This document shows, piece after piece, positions 8,641 through 14,530 of a stretch of 21,259 nt of DNA. The notes beneath the pieces are model-generated. The model searched no databases, was not told the DNA's origin, and saw only the letters and a program-made list of their open reading frames with translations. The first letter of the stretch is position 1, and the number at the start of each line of letters is the position of its first letter. The stretch is from IMG/VR virus record IMGVR_UViG_3300032323_001524, positions 1 to 21,259 of that record. The stretch is one strand, 5' to 3'. This DNA comes from a virus. The translations under genes and the position numbers were made by a program.

Positions 8641-8877
8641 TTATATATTAGGGCCCACCAATCCTTTATCTACCATTAGTTTCCAAAGTTCAGGGTTTCG
8701 TTTTTTCATTCTTAATAAAATTGGAAGTTGGCTATCAACCAAATCTTTCATTTCTTTATCAAGTTTTTTCAATTCAGGATCATTATCTATTACTTTTTGT
8801 AATGATTGTGGTTTCTTTTTACCAAACCAACCCCAAAATTCATTTAAATTCCTTTCTGATATTTTATATTTTTTCAT
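8641..8877 (-). CDS. Small protein between tail chaperone and tape measure, unknown function
   Basis: 78 residues, no family recognised. It has an N-terminal 'EFWGWFGKKK', a helical charged centre 'DNDPELKKLDKEMKDL', and 'KKRNPELWKLMVDKGLVG' near the end, which resembles a short helical adaptor. It has its own upstream copy of the TATTTATA motif (20 bases from the start), lies just after the chaperone terminator, and ends six bases before the tape measure. That position suggests a tape measure partner or assembly factor, perhaps in the role of T4 gp51, but this is inference only. Confidence 0.72.
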   Translation of the reverse strand: MKKYKISERNLNEFWGWFGKKKPQSLQKVIDNDPELKKLDKEMKDLVDSQLPILLRMKKRNPELWKLMVDKGLVGPNI

Positions 8878-8897
8878 AATGAATACAGTTTAACATC

Positions 8898-8905
8898 TAT
8901 AAATA
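8898..8905 (-). promoter_or_regulatory. TATTTATA motif upstream of the 78-residue gene and tape measure
   Basis: Exact octamer, preceded by A, in a 50-base spacer just after a terminator and 20 bases before the ATG. It would drive the tape measure and baseplate unit. The case for a promoter rests on recurrence of the same octamer in five other spacers. Confidence 0.45.
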
Positions 8906-8915
8906 TCCCATAACT

Positions 8916-8951
8916 AAAAAAAGTTAGGATTATCGTCTAACCCTAACTTTT
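8916..8951 (-). terminator. Rho-independent terminator after the chaperone gene
   Basis: On the minus strand AAAAGTTAGG (8951-8942) pairs perfectly with CCTAACTTTT (8928-8919) around a 13-base loop, and the T run continues to 8916. The stem overlaps the last codons and stop of the frameshifted reading frame (stop at 8930-8932), which supports that frame being the real gene end. Confidence 0.8.
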
Positions 8952-9881
8952 GATGCTGATTTATTTCCTTTTTCTATTTCGTCATTCTCTTTCTTTTTTG
9001 CCTCAACTAATTTGTTATAATAAAACATTCTTAGTCTGGTTGGCATTTGGTACAATTCCATAACAGTAAACCCATTACCATAGTGTACCATATCAAAAAT
9101 TTGAGTATGTAAGCTTATACTATGATTCGGTGGTAGGCCAAAAAAAGTTCACTCCCAAAGAGATAGGCGCCTCCTCCACCTCACCATCTTCATGGGTATA
9201 TTGTACTTTCATATCCATATCAGGTGATATAGTCTTAACATATTCTCTAAATGCTCTACTATCCAATGCCCTCATATTATTAACAAATCTAGTAATAGTA
9301 CCTATTTCTGAATTGCCATCTACCGATTTAATCATATATCTTAAACGAGTTGTAACATCCGATGATAAATCTTTATTTAATTTTTTAAGTGCATCTATTT
9401 CTTTTTCAATCTCTCTTTCGTCACCATGTGTTAATAATTTAAACACAATTTTGTTTTTTCCATAAGGTGTTATATATTCCAATTCGTTTTTATTATCAAA
9501 AAGTGATATATCAACCTCTTTAGTTTTAACTTGAGTTAAATCTGCTTTTACTTCAACACTATCACCTTTTTTAGATGAATAAAAAGTAAAATCATATTCA
9601 GGTCCATAACCCAATACTCTAGTTGCTAAAAGGATTGCGTTTTTATCACCAATTATAATATCATTTGGATTAACTTTATCAACTATAATAGATTCAAATA
9701 ATTTATCCAATACAATACCTTTTTTGATAAGGTTTGTAGAAGAAAGAATATCTTCTTCCTTTGCTGTCATTAATTTAATTGTAATCCTTCCAGATGATAG
9801 TGGGTTATCTTTTGGATATACCTTACCTTCTGATGGCAAATCCAACACTTCGGTTGGAAAATCATATTGCTTTTCGTTCAT
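8930..9881 (-). CDS. Tail assembly chaperone, long form made by ribosomal frameshift
   Basis: Proposed fusion: residues 1-247 of the frame starting at 9881, then 69 residues from another frame ending at 8930, giving 316 (with +1) or 317 (with -2) residues. Near the end of the first frame the codons are AAC TTT TTT TGG, a run of seven T (9140-9146). Moving to the frame that reads GGC CTA CCA opens 69 codons. That frame is closed by TGA just upstream (9149-9151), so the two frames overlap only in about 26 bases around the T run. The extension begins GLPPNHSISLHTQIF, has 'FTVMELYQMPTRLRMFYYNK', and ends in a Lys/Glu-rich helix. It looks like a real tail protein segment (a gp51 or GpGT-like T domain). 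Many tailed phages make such G/GT pairs between tube and tape measure genes, exactly where this lies. Perfect Phe-tRNA re-pairing on TTT favours +1; -2 (known in phage Mu) is also possible. A one-base sequencing error in the T run would give a plain fused gene. Confidence 0.72.
9120..9881 (-). CDS. Tail assembly chaperone, short form (T4 gp26 / T4_baseplate PF12322-like)
   Basis: 253 residues. The N-terminus has the family pattern 'LDLPSEGKVYPKDNPLSSG', followed by 'IKLMTAKEEDILSS', 'KGIVLDKLFESII' and 'NDIIIGDKNAILLATRVLGYG'. I associate this order with T4_baseplate (gp26) proteins, which help build the hub or tail tube. A charged helix (about 155-170) follows, then 'GTITRFVNNMRALDSRAFREY', and the end is 'GVNFFWPTTES'. 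It lies between tube and tape measure genes, the usual site of tail chaperones. The start ATG is 27 bases downstream of a TATTTATA motif and has no Shine-Dalgarno sequence, which is normal for Bacteroidota. This form results when the ribosome does not shift frame at the T run close to the 3' end. Confidence 0.72.
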   Translation of the reverse strand: MNEKQYDFPTEVLDLPSEGKVYPKDNPLSSGRITIKLMTAKEEDILSSTNLIKKGIVLDKLFESIIVDKVNPNDIIIGDKNAILLATRVLGYGPEYDFTFYSSKKGDSVEVKADLTQVKTKEVDISLFDNKNELEYITPYGKNKIVFKLLTHGDEREIEKEIDALKKLNKDLSSDVTTRLRYMIKSVDGNSEIGTITRFVNNMRALDSRAFREYVKTISPDMDMKVQYTHEDGEVEEAPISLGVNFFWPTTES

Positions 9882-9908
9882 AACTTTAATTGTTTTTAAG
9901 TTTGTATA

Positions 9909-9916
9909 TATAAATA
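9909..9916 (-). promoter_or_regulatory. TATTTATA motif upstream of the tail chaperone gene
   Basis: Exact octamer preceded by G, located between the tube terminator and the chaperone start, 27 bases before the ATG. It is placed to restart transcription after the terminator. Confidence 0.45.
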
Positions 9917-9939
9917 CATAGTTTTTAAAAAAATGGGAA

Positions 9940-9971
9940 ATAAAAAACCCCCACCATTTCTGATGAGGGTT
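9940..9971 (-). terminator. Rho-independent terminator after the tail tube gene
   Basis: On the minus strand AACCCTCATC (9971-9962) pairs with GGTGGGGGTT (9955-9946) around a 6-base loop, 10 pairs with two G-T wobbles, followed by a T run. It lies about 30 bases past the tube stop codon and probably limits read-through from the heavily expressed sheath and tube genes. Confidence 0.85.
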
Positions 9972-10002
9972 GTCCTTCGGTAGCTTCCGTAAGGAATATT
10001 TT

Positions 10003-10500
10003 TTAGAATTCTAAGATTGCGTAATCGTAAGTTAATGTTAATGTGATTGTCACAGGTTCGTTAGTTGTACTATATGCTAAATCTCCAAAGTTTGCTTGAG
10101 AGATAAATGCACCTTTCAACTTCCATTGTTCAATCTTATCACCAACAGGCCCTAATAGGTAAAAATCGATATCTTTTTTATACATTTCTGCATATCCATC
10201 TCTACCAGTAATAGATTCGTGTGATAAACGAACCCACTCCATTACTGCTTGCGCTGCTGATGGTACGATTGGGTCATACAAAGTAATTTCCAAGTCCTGC
10301 CATTCACCTTTACCTTTCAATTTTCTATAAACGTTGATGTGGTCTATTTTTACAGTCTCAAATTGAATTGTTGGTCGGTTAGCCGCACTTACCGTAAATG
10401 ATGGGATTGACGTATCAGTCAACTCCATTATGTAACGGTTTTTCATTTTTGGTTCGAAGTTCGTATAGAACATCTTATCGAAGGATAGAATATCTGCCAT
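10003..10500 (-). CDS. gp19: Tail tube protein (T4 gp19-like)
   Basis: 165 residues, against 163 in T4 gp19. The protein stacks as hexameric rings to form the inner tube through which DNA passes. The N-terminus 'FYTNFEPKMKNRYIMELTD' followed by 'IPSFTVSAANRPTIQFETV' is the usual gp19 pattern. It continues with 'DLEITLYDPIVPSAAQAVMEW', 'YKKDIDFYLLGPVGD', and a C-terminal beta strand region 'EPVTITLTLTYDYAILEF'. It lies directly after the sheath gene, has its own TATTTATA motif 21 bases before the ATG, and is followed by a strong terminator. These fit a very abundant protein. A weak AAAGGG sequence precedes the start. Confidence 0.95.
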   Translation of the reverse strand: MADILSFDKMFYTNFEPKMKNRYIMELTDTSIPSFTVSAANRPTIQFETVKIDHINVYRKLKGKGEWQDLEITLYDPIVPSAAQAVMEWVRLSHESITGRDGYAEMYKKDIDFYLLGPVGDKIEQWKLKGAFISQANFGDLAYSTTNEPVTITLTLTYDYAILEF

Positions 10501-10521
10501 TTTATTGCCCTTTTATTTAAT

Positions 10522-10529
10522 TATAAATA
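10522..10529 (-). promoter_or_regulatory. TATTTATA motif upstream of the tail tube gene
   Basis: Exact octamer preceded by A, in the 50-base sheath-tube spacer, 21 bases before the tube ATG. No hairpin separates the sheath from the tube, so the tube could be transcribed from both this site and sheath read-through. Confidence 0.45.
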
Positions 10530-10550
10530 TCTAATTTGTTTGTTTTTGTA

Positions 10551-12893
10551 TTATGCTGAGAAACTTGCTCCAGTTGGTAAGATGTTGAAATCAATTACGA
10601 TGAATTCAGCTGTCTTAGCCGGTTGTAAGAAAATTTGTCCCGCCATAATATTTCTATCTATTACATCCGGTGTGTTGTTGGTTTCATCCATCACCACTCT
10701 GAATGCGTATAGACCTTGTCTTTGTTGAATTGTTTCCAAATACGGATTAACAGTGTTCAAGAATCTTCCTCTTGTCTCTGAAGTATTTTGTTCGAATACT
10801 AAGAAACGAGATGTAGAAGCGATAAACTTTTTAACAGTGATAAGTAATCTTCTTACGTTGATTCTATCTAATGCTGAAGCCTTATCTTGCAATGTCTTCT
10901 GTCCGAATGCTACAATACCTTGTCCAGGAAATGCTGCGATTGGGTTTACTTTGTTCTCATATAGAGTATCTCTCTCCGCATGTGTTAATCTATTCAATAC
11001 ACTAACTGCTCCTACGATACCACCTCTATTTAAACCAGCAGGTGCGAACCATTCAGCTGCCAATCTATCGTTAGAAGCGTAAACCGCTGGTAACAATGTA
11101 GATGGTGGAACAGTTGTAAGTTTGTTAGTATTTGTATCAATTGTTTTAACCCAAGGATAGTAAGTACCAACATAGTTTGAATCAACTGCGTTAGCTTGTT
11201 CGGTTGCTTGAGTTATTGTATCTGAATAATCGTTGAAATCAGAGATATAGAATGCATCTTGTCTTTCTTCAACCATATCAATTACTCTAGTAACAATAGC
11301 TGGGTGTAAACTTCTTACAATACCAGGAGTTGCTACCATATTAATATCATACTCGTCAGGATTAGATACTGCCGCAATTGCTTTAGTATATGCTACTGAA
11401 CCAGATGATGTTGAAGTAGAACAATTGAATCCTTGTGTATTACCAGCACCCCATCCACTCTCACCAGCTTTTAATATTGGTGTTATTGGATTCATACCAT
11501 CAAATCCATGTTGGAATCCTAATACAAATTGTCTCTTAACCATATCAGATGAAACTGAACCAGTCATTTGGTAATTTAAACCATTTGCATCAAATGCGAA
11601 TGATACGTTAGAACCAATTTCGGTTAATGCTGTGTGTGTTGGTATTGGTTTTAAATAATTTAAGTTATCTATTTTGATACCAGATGTTTCAAAATCAAAT
11701 CCACTAAAATAGATTGGAGATGATGATGTGTTTCCAGTTGAATTTGTTTGGTATGTTACAGCAGGAACTAAAAGTGATTCTGCATTGTTTGTTGCTTCAA
11801 TTGGAAGTGAGTATGGTGCATGTCCAAATGGTGCTGCTGAAATTGGATTTGCTACACTATTAGGTGCCATTTCAACTCTAACATATTGTGATTTGTTTGT
11901 ATAATCACCAAATTCTGTCATTTTACCATCTAAACCAATTGTGAAATATCTATCACCAATTCTTCTAGCGATATAGTTTGGAGAAGCAGGGTCTAAGTTT
12001 ACATTGTTATATGTTTCAACAACACCCTTTCTCTTATCGGTATCATCAAATGAACGGATTGTCACAGTAAATGTAGAATAATCAGTACCACCATCTTCAC
12101 CAGCTGCTTTTACATTAGAAATACCAACTTTAAATTTAGTATTATATAATGTACCATGTCCTAAAGTTACAAATTTGAAAAGATTATATCTATCACCACT
12201 AATTAATTGTGATTGAACAAACGGAGTTTCAGCTGCTTTAGCATCGTCTGTAAAGTCTTGTGTTGGTAATACAACTCTATCTATTACAGTATTATGTGCA
12301 ATAGAACCAGTTGCAGAACCTGAATAATTAGATGCTAGATTTTCAAAGTAACTATATACATAAGCTGCTTTACTACCAAGTGGAGATTCCCCAAATACAT
12401 CACCTAAATCATTAGGGTCTGATGGTAATATAGATGCTGATATAATTCCGATACCACTTGCAGATACTACAAACTGTCCATCTAATGCATCATTACTAAC
12501 TACAGTTGCTCCCTGAAATCCGTAATTTTGAAATCCATTTTTTGTTGAGTGTAGTACACCAATTAGTTTTCTACCTAATCCAGCAGAACCACTTGCAAAA
12601 ATTCCTAAAGGTGCAGTTTGTTGGTATCCACCAATTCCACCTACTCTTACGATTGTTGCTATTCCAGCTTCTCTTAAATAGTTTTGTACTGCATATTCAG
12701 TATAATAAGTCCCATCAGGTGTTCCGAATATACTTTCGAATTCTGATTGTGTTCTCACAATAGTTGGAACGAATGCAGGTCCTTGCTTAAAAGGTCCTAT
12801 GAATGCTGCTCCAATTTCACCAATTCCTTGCGCTAAGAAGGATAGGTCATTTTCTCTTGTGAATACGCCAGGTGATACGATTCTTTCTGCCAT
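10551..12893 (-). CDS. gp18: Contractile tail sheath protein (T4 gp18-like)
   Basis: 780 residues (T4 gp18 has 659). The sheath forms a helical sleeve around the tube and contracts on infection. The N-terminus 'SPGVFTRENDLSFLAQGIGE' followed by 'GAAFIGPFKQGPAFVPTIV' and 'SEFESIFGTPDGTYYTEYAV' is diagnostic. The C-terminal domain has 'VNPIAAFPGQGIVAFGQKTL', 'LDRINVRRLLITVKKFIAS', 'FEQNTSETRGRFLNTVNPYL' and 'GQIFLQPAKTAEFIVIDFN', the conserved core that binds neighbouring subunits. The middle (about 120-450) is beta-rich and variable, as in other sheaths, and accounts for the extra length. A GGAG sequence lies 10 bases before the ATG. The gene follows a terminator and so starts a new unit. Confidence 0.96.
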   Translation of the reverse strand: MAERIVSPGVFTRENDLSFLAQGIGEIGAAFIGPFKQGPAFVPTIVRTQSEFESIFGTPDGTYYTEYAVQNYLREAGIATIVRVGGIGGYQQTAPLGIFASGSAGLGRKLIGVLHSTKNGFQNYGFQGATVVSNDALDGQFVVSASGIGIISASILPSDPNDLGDVFGESPLGSKAAYVYSYFENLASNYSGSATGSIAHNTVIDRVVLPTQDFTDDAKAAETPFVQSQLISGDRYNLFKFVTLGHGTLYNTKFKVGISNVKAAGEDGGTDYSTFTVTIRSFDDTDKRKGVVETYNNVNLDPASPNYIARRIGDRYFTIGLDGKMTEFGDYTNKSQYVRVEMAPNSVANPISAAPFGHAPYSLPIEATNNAESLLVPAVTYQTNSTGNTSSSPIYFSGFDFETSGIKIDNLNYLKPIPTHTALTEIGSNVSFAFDANGLNYQMTGSVSSDMVKRQFVLGFQHGFDGMNPITPILKAGESGWGAGNTQGFNCSTSTSSGSVAYTKAIAAVSNPDEYDINMVATPGIVRSLHPAIVTRVIDMVEERQDAFYISDFNDYSDTITQATEQANAVDSNYVGTYYPWVKTIDTNTNKLTTVPPSTLLPAVYASNDRLAAEWFAPAGLNRGGIVGAVSVLNRLTHAERDTLYENKVNPIAAFPGQGIVAFGQKTLQDKASALDRINVRRLLITVKKFIASTSRFLVFEQNTSETRGRFLNTVNPYLETIQQRQGLYAFRVVMDETNNTPDVIDRNIMAGQIFLQPAKTAEFIVIDFNILPTGASFSA

Positions 12894-12947
12894 TTTATTT
12901 CTCCAATTTGTATTTTAAGTTTGTATTTGCTAGTTGTGAAATACAGA

Positions 12948-12955
12948 TATAAATA
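12948..12955 (-). promoter_or_regulatory. TATTTATA motif upstream of the sheath gene
   Basis: Exact octamer preceded by A, a few bases after the terminator of the upstream gene and 54 bases before the sheath ATG. This is the longest leader of the set. Confidence 0.45.
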
Positions 12956-12997
12956 TAAAGAAAATATCCAAAACATAATATAATGCTTTGGATATTT
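12956..12997 (-). terminator. Terminator hairpin between the small-gene cassette and the sheath
   Basis: AAATATCCAAA (12997-12987 on the minus strand) pairs perfectly with TTTGGATATTT (12972-12962) around a 14-base loop, followed by TTCTTTA. It sits 24 bases past the stop of the 129-residue gene. The stem is AT-rich and the T tract is broken by a C, so it may be leaky. Confidence 0.65.
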
Positions 12998-13020
12998 AAT
13001 CTATGTTATTTTTTATAATA

Positions 13021-13410
13021 TTATCCTGCTATTGAACCAGAATTAGAACCAGATACCGGTGACCAAGGTAAATTAATTTCATCTACATCTTGAACAACTC
13101 CTCTGGAAGCTTCAATTGCTTTTTGTATTCTTTCACTAATGTGAGGCCAATAGTTTGTTGGTGCTGAACCACTAACATGATTTTTAATCCATCCTAATAC
13201 TTCCGTTTCGGTTAAAGATGAATATTCTATGAAATTATCAGGATTTACCGAATTCAATGAAAACGGTGTTGCTCCTACAAAAGTACCAGATACTCCATCG
13301 GAATCATCTGTACCAATACATTCCCATCGTGTTCCAATAATAACGTCATTCAAATCGTTAGTATTTGATTTTTTTAAGGATGTTATTCTCCAAGTATAAT
13401 TAATTGCCAT
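13021..13410 (-). CDS. Small phage protein resembling the DUF7936-type family
   Basis: 129 residues. The N-terminus 'YTWRITSLKKSN', then 'VIIGTRWECIGTDDSD' and 'GTFVGATPFSL', then 'SLTETEVLGWIKNHV' and 'YWPHISERIQKAIE' match the pattern of small proteins found near tail genes in cyanophages and other marine phages, which I recall as DUF7936. Function is not known to me. The end is Ser/Gly-rich. It is the last gene of a three-gene cassette between fibre and sheath, has a TATTTATA motif 16 bases before its ATG, and is followed by a terminator. A role linked to fibre attachment or assembly is only suggested by position. Confidence 0.7.
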   Translation of the reverse strand: MAINYTWRITSLKKSNTNDLNDVIIGTRWECIGTDDSDGVSGTFVGATPFSLNSVNPDNFIEYSSLTETEVLGWIKNHVSGSAPTNYWPHISERIQKAIEASRGVVQDVDEINLPWSPVSGSNSGSIAG

Positions 13411-13426
13411 TTTTGTTATTGTTTAG

Positions 13427-13434
13427 TATAAATA
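13427..13434 (-). promoter_or_regulatory. TATTTATA motif upstream of the 129-residue gene
   Basis: Exact octamer preceded by A, in the 38-base spacer before the gene, 16 bases before the ATG, the closest spacing of the set. Confidence 0.4.
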
Positions 13435-13448
13435 TATTAAATTATAAA

Positions 13449-13736
13449 TTAACCATTCTCATGTCTTAATATTGTGAAATCAAAACTTTCACACATTTTT
13501 TCTGCTAAATAAAAATTACTACCAGTCCATGCATTCAATACATTTTCAGGAACGGTCCATTCACCACTTGATATAGTAGTATCAGGAACAGCTACAGATT
13601 CTCTATTTGGGTCTCTATATCTTAGTTCATATCGTATAACGCACTCATCATCATTCAAATCATATCTAAGTAGATTAGTGAAAACAGTGTTTATTGTTTT
13701 TCCGAATAAATTTTTACCTTCTATATGTGTTATCAT
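13449..13736 (-). CDS. Small phage protein of unknown function, fibre-sheath interval
   Basis: 95 residues, family not recognised. It starts 12 bases after the 141-residue gene with an A-rich leader and no Shine-Dalgarno sequence. Visible features are 'INTVFTNLLRYDLNDDECVI' followed by 'RYELRYRDPNRESV' (a strand-rich first half), a Thr/Ser loop, 'WTVPENVLNAWTGSNFYLAE', and 'FDFTILRHENG' at the end. There is no signal peptide or membrane segment. Its placement between two other small genes suggests one transcript and a shared role in the virion. Confidence 0.7.
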   Translation of the reverse strand: MITHIEGKNLFGKTINTVFTNLLRYDLNDDECVIRYELRYRDPNRESVAVPDTTISSGEWTVPENVLNAWTGSNFYLAEKMCESFDFTILRHENG

Positions 13737-13748
13737 TTTGTTTTTATT

Positions 13749-14174
13749 TTATACATCTTGCAATACTGTTGCTGATTGTATTACATTTCTTTCAATTAAG
13801 TCAGCTGCTATTTTTGCTTTTAATAAAGGATATGCTTTTGCAAATATATCCCCACCTTCCAATGTACTAAAATCAGGAACTTTTTTCTGATATACTCTAC
13901 CATCAATAACTTCTTCTTCAATTCTAGCCATTTGTATTGAATGCCAATGAGGTATTGCATCTACTTTTGCAAGGAATCTTTCTTGAATTGGTGCCCCCAT
14001 ACGATTAGAAATGTTTGTTTCTAACAATCTTGCGGTTTCTTCATCTTTAAAAATATTCACATACAATTCTAATGCTCCTTTATTTCTATCCACTACATAA
14101 CGATGAATTCTTACATAAGCTTCATTAGTTATACCTTGTGATGTTCCAATTTCTGCTGCTATTTTAATTGCCAT
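13749..14174 (-). CDS. Small conserved-looking phage protein next to the tail fibre
   Basis: 141 residues. It begins 'MAIKIAAEIGTSQGITNEAY' then 'VRIHRYVVDRNKGALELYV', a start I have seen in proteins near fibre genes of environmental phages, though I know no function. The second half is helical, with 'EGGDIFAKAYPLLKAKIA' and 'IERNVIQSATVLQDV'. AGGAAAG lies 5 bases before the ATG, one of the better Shine-Dalgarno matches here. It is the first gene after the fibre, 35 bases downstream, with a TATTTATA motif in that spacer. A fibre connector or adaptor is possible but not shown. Confidence 0.75.
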   Translation of the reverse strand: MAIKIAAEIGTSQGITNEAYVRIHRYVVDRNKGALELYVNIFKDEETARLLETNISNRMGAPIQERFLAKVDAIPHWHSIQMARIEEEVIDGRVYQKKVPDFSTLEGGDIFAKAYPLLKAKIAADLIERNVIQSATVLQDV

Positions 14175-14193
14175 AATTCTTTCCTTTTATATA

Positions 14194-14201
14194 TATAAAT
14201 A
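14194..14201 (-). promoter_or_regulatory. TATTTATA motif upstream of the 141-residue gene
   Basis: Exact octamer preceded by A, within a longer alternating TA stretch, 19 bases before the ATG and directly after the fibre stop codon. Confidence 0.4.
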
Positions 14202-14209
14202 TATGGTTT

Positions 14210-14530
14210 TTACTCAAAACCTATTTTTTCTTTTAAATTTTTTATTTCAGCTCTAGCTTCATCCAATTCAGTTTTTAGTTCTTTAATAGCTTCCAATAGT
14301 AATGCTGGGATACCTCTATCTCTAAGTGCTAAATACCCATCAGAATCTTCTCTAACTAAATCAGGAATTATATCTTCAACTTCTTGTGCTATAAAACCAA
14401 TATCATGTCTTAGTTTTGTAGTTTCATATTCATCAGTACCTTCTCTCCAATCAAATTCAACCCCTCTCATTTTCATTACTTTTTCTAATGAATTTTCTAA
14501 AGGTTTTACATTATCCTTTAATCTTCTGTC
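14210..14530 (-). other. Peptidase S74 intramolecular chaperone domain of the fibre
   Basis: The last 106 residues begin [19 protein letters not shown] directly after a Ser (14531-14533), and continue 'GVEFDWREG', '[18 protein letters not shown]', '[20 protein letters not shown]', ending in a coiled coil. This is the conserved S74 layout. In the family, this domain trimerises, drives folding of the fibre and then cuts itself off at the conserved Ser-Asp, so the mature fibre should end at the Ser. Cleavage is inferred from the family. Confidence 0.92.

Noticed and set aside
9089-9091. Independent small gene starting at this ATG inside the second chaperone frame
   Set aside because: It would drop the conserved-looking first 16 residues and lacks a ribosome binding site; frameshifting from the overlap explains the whole frame better, though a separate start cannot be fully excluded.
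12948-12955. T4-type late promoters TATAAATA firing on the plus strand
   Set aside because: The octamer reads TATAAATA on the plus strand, but no gene lies downstream on that strand; all of its copies precede minus-strand genes.
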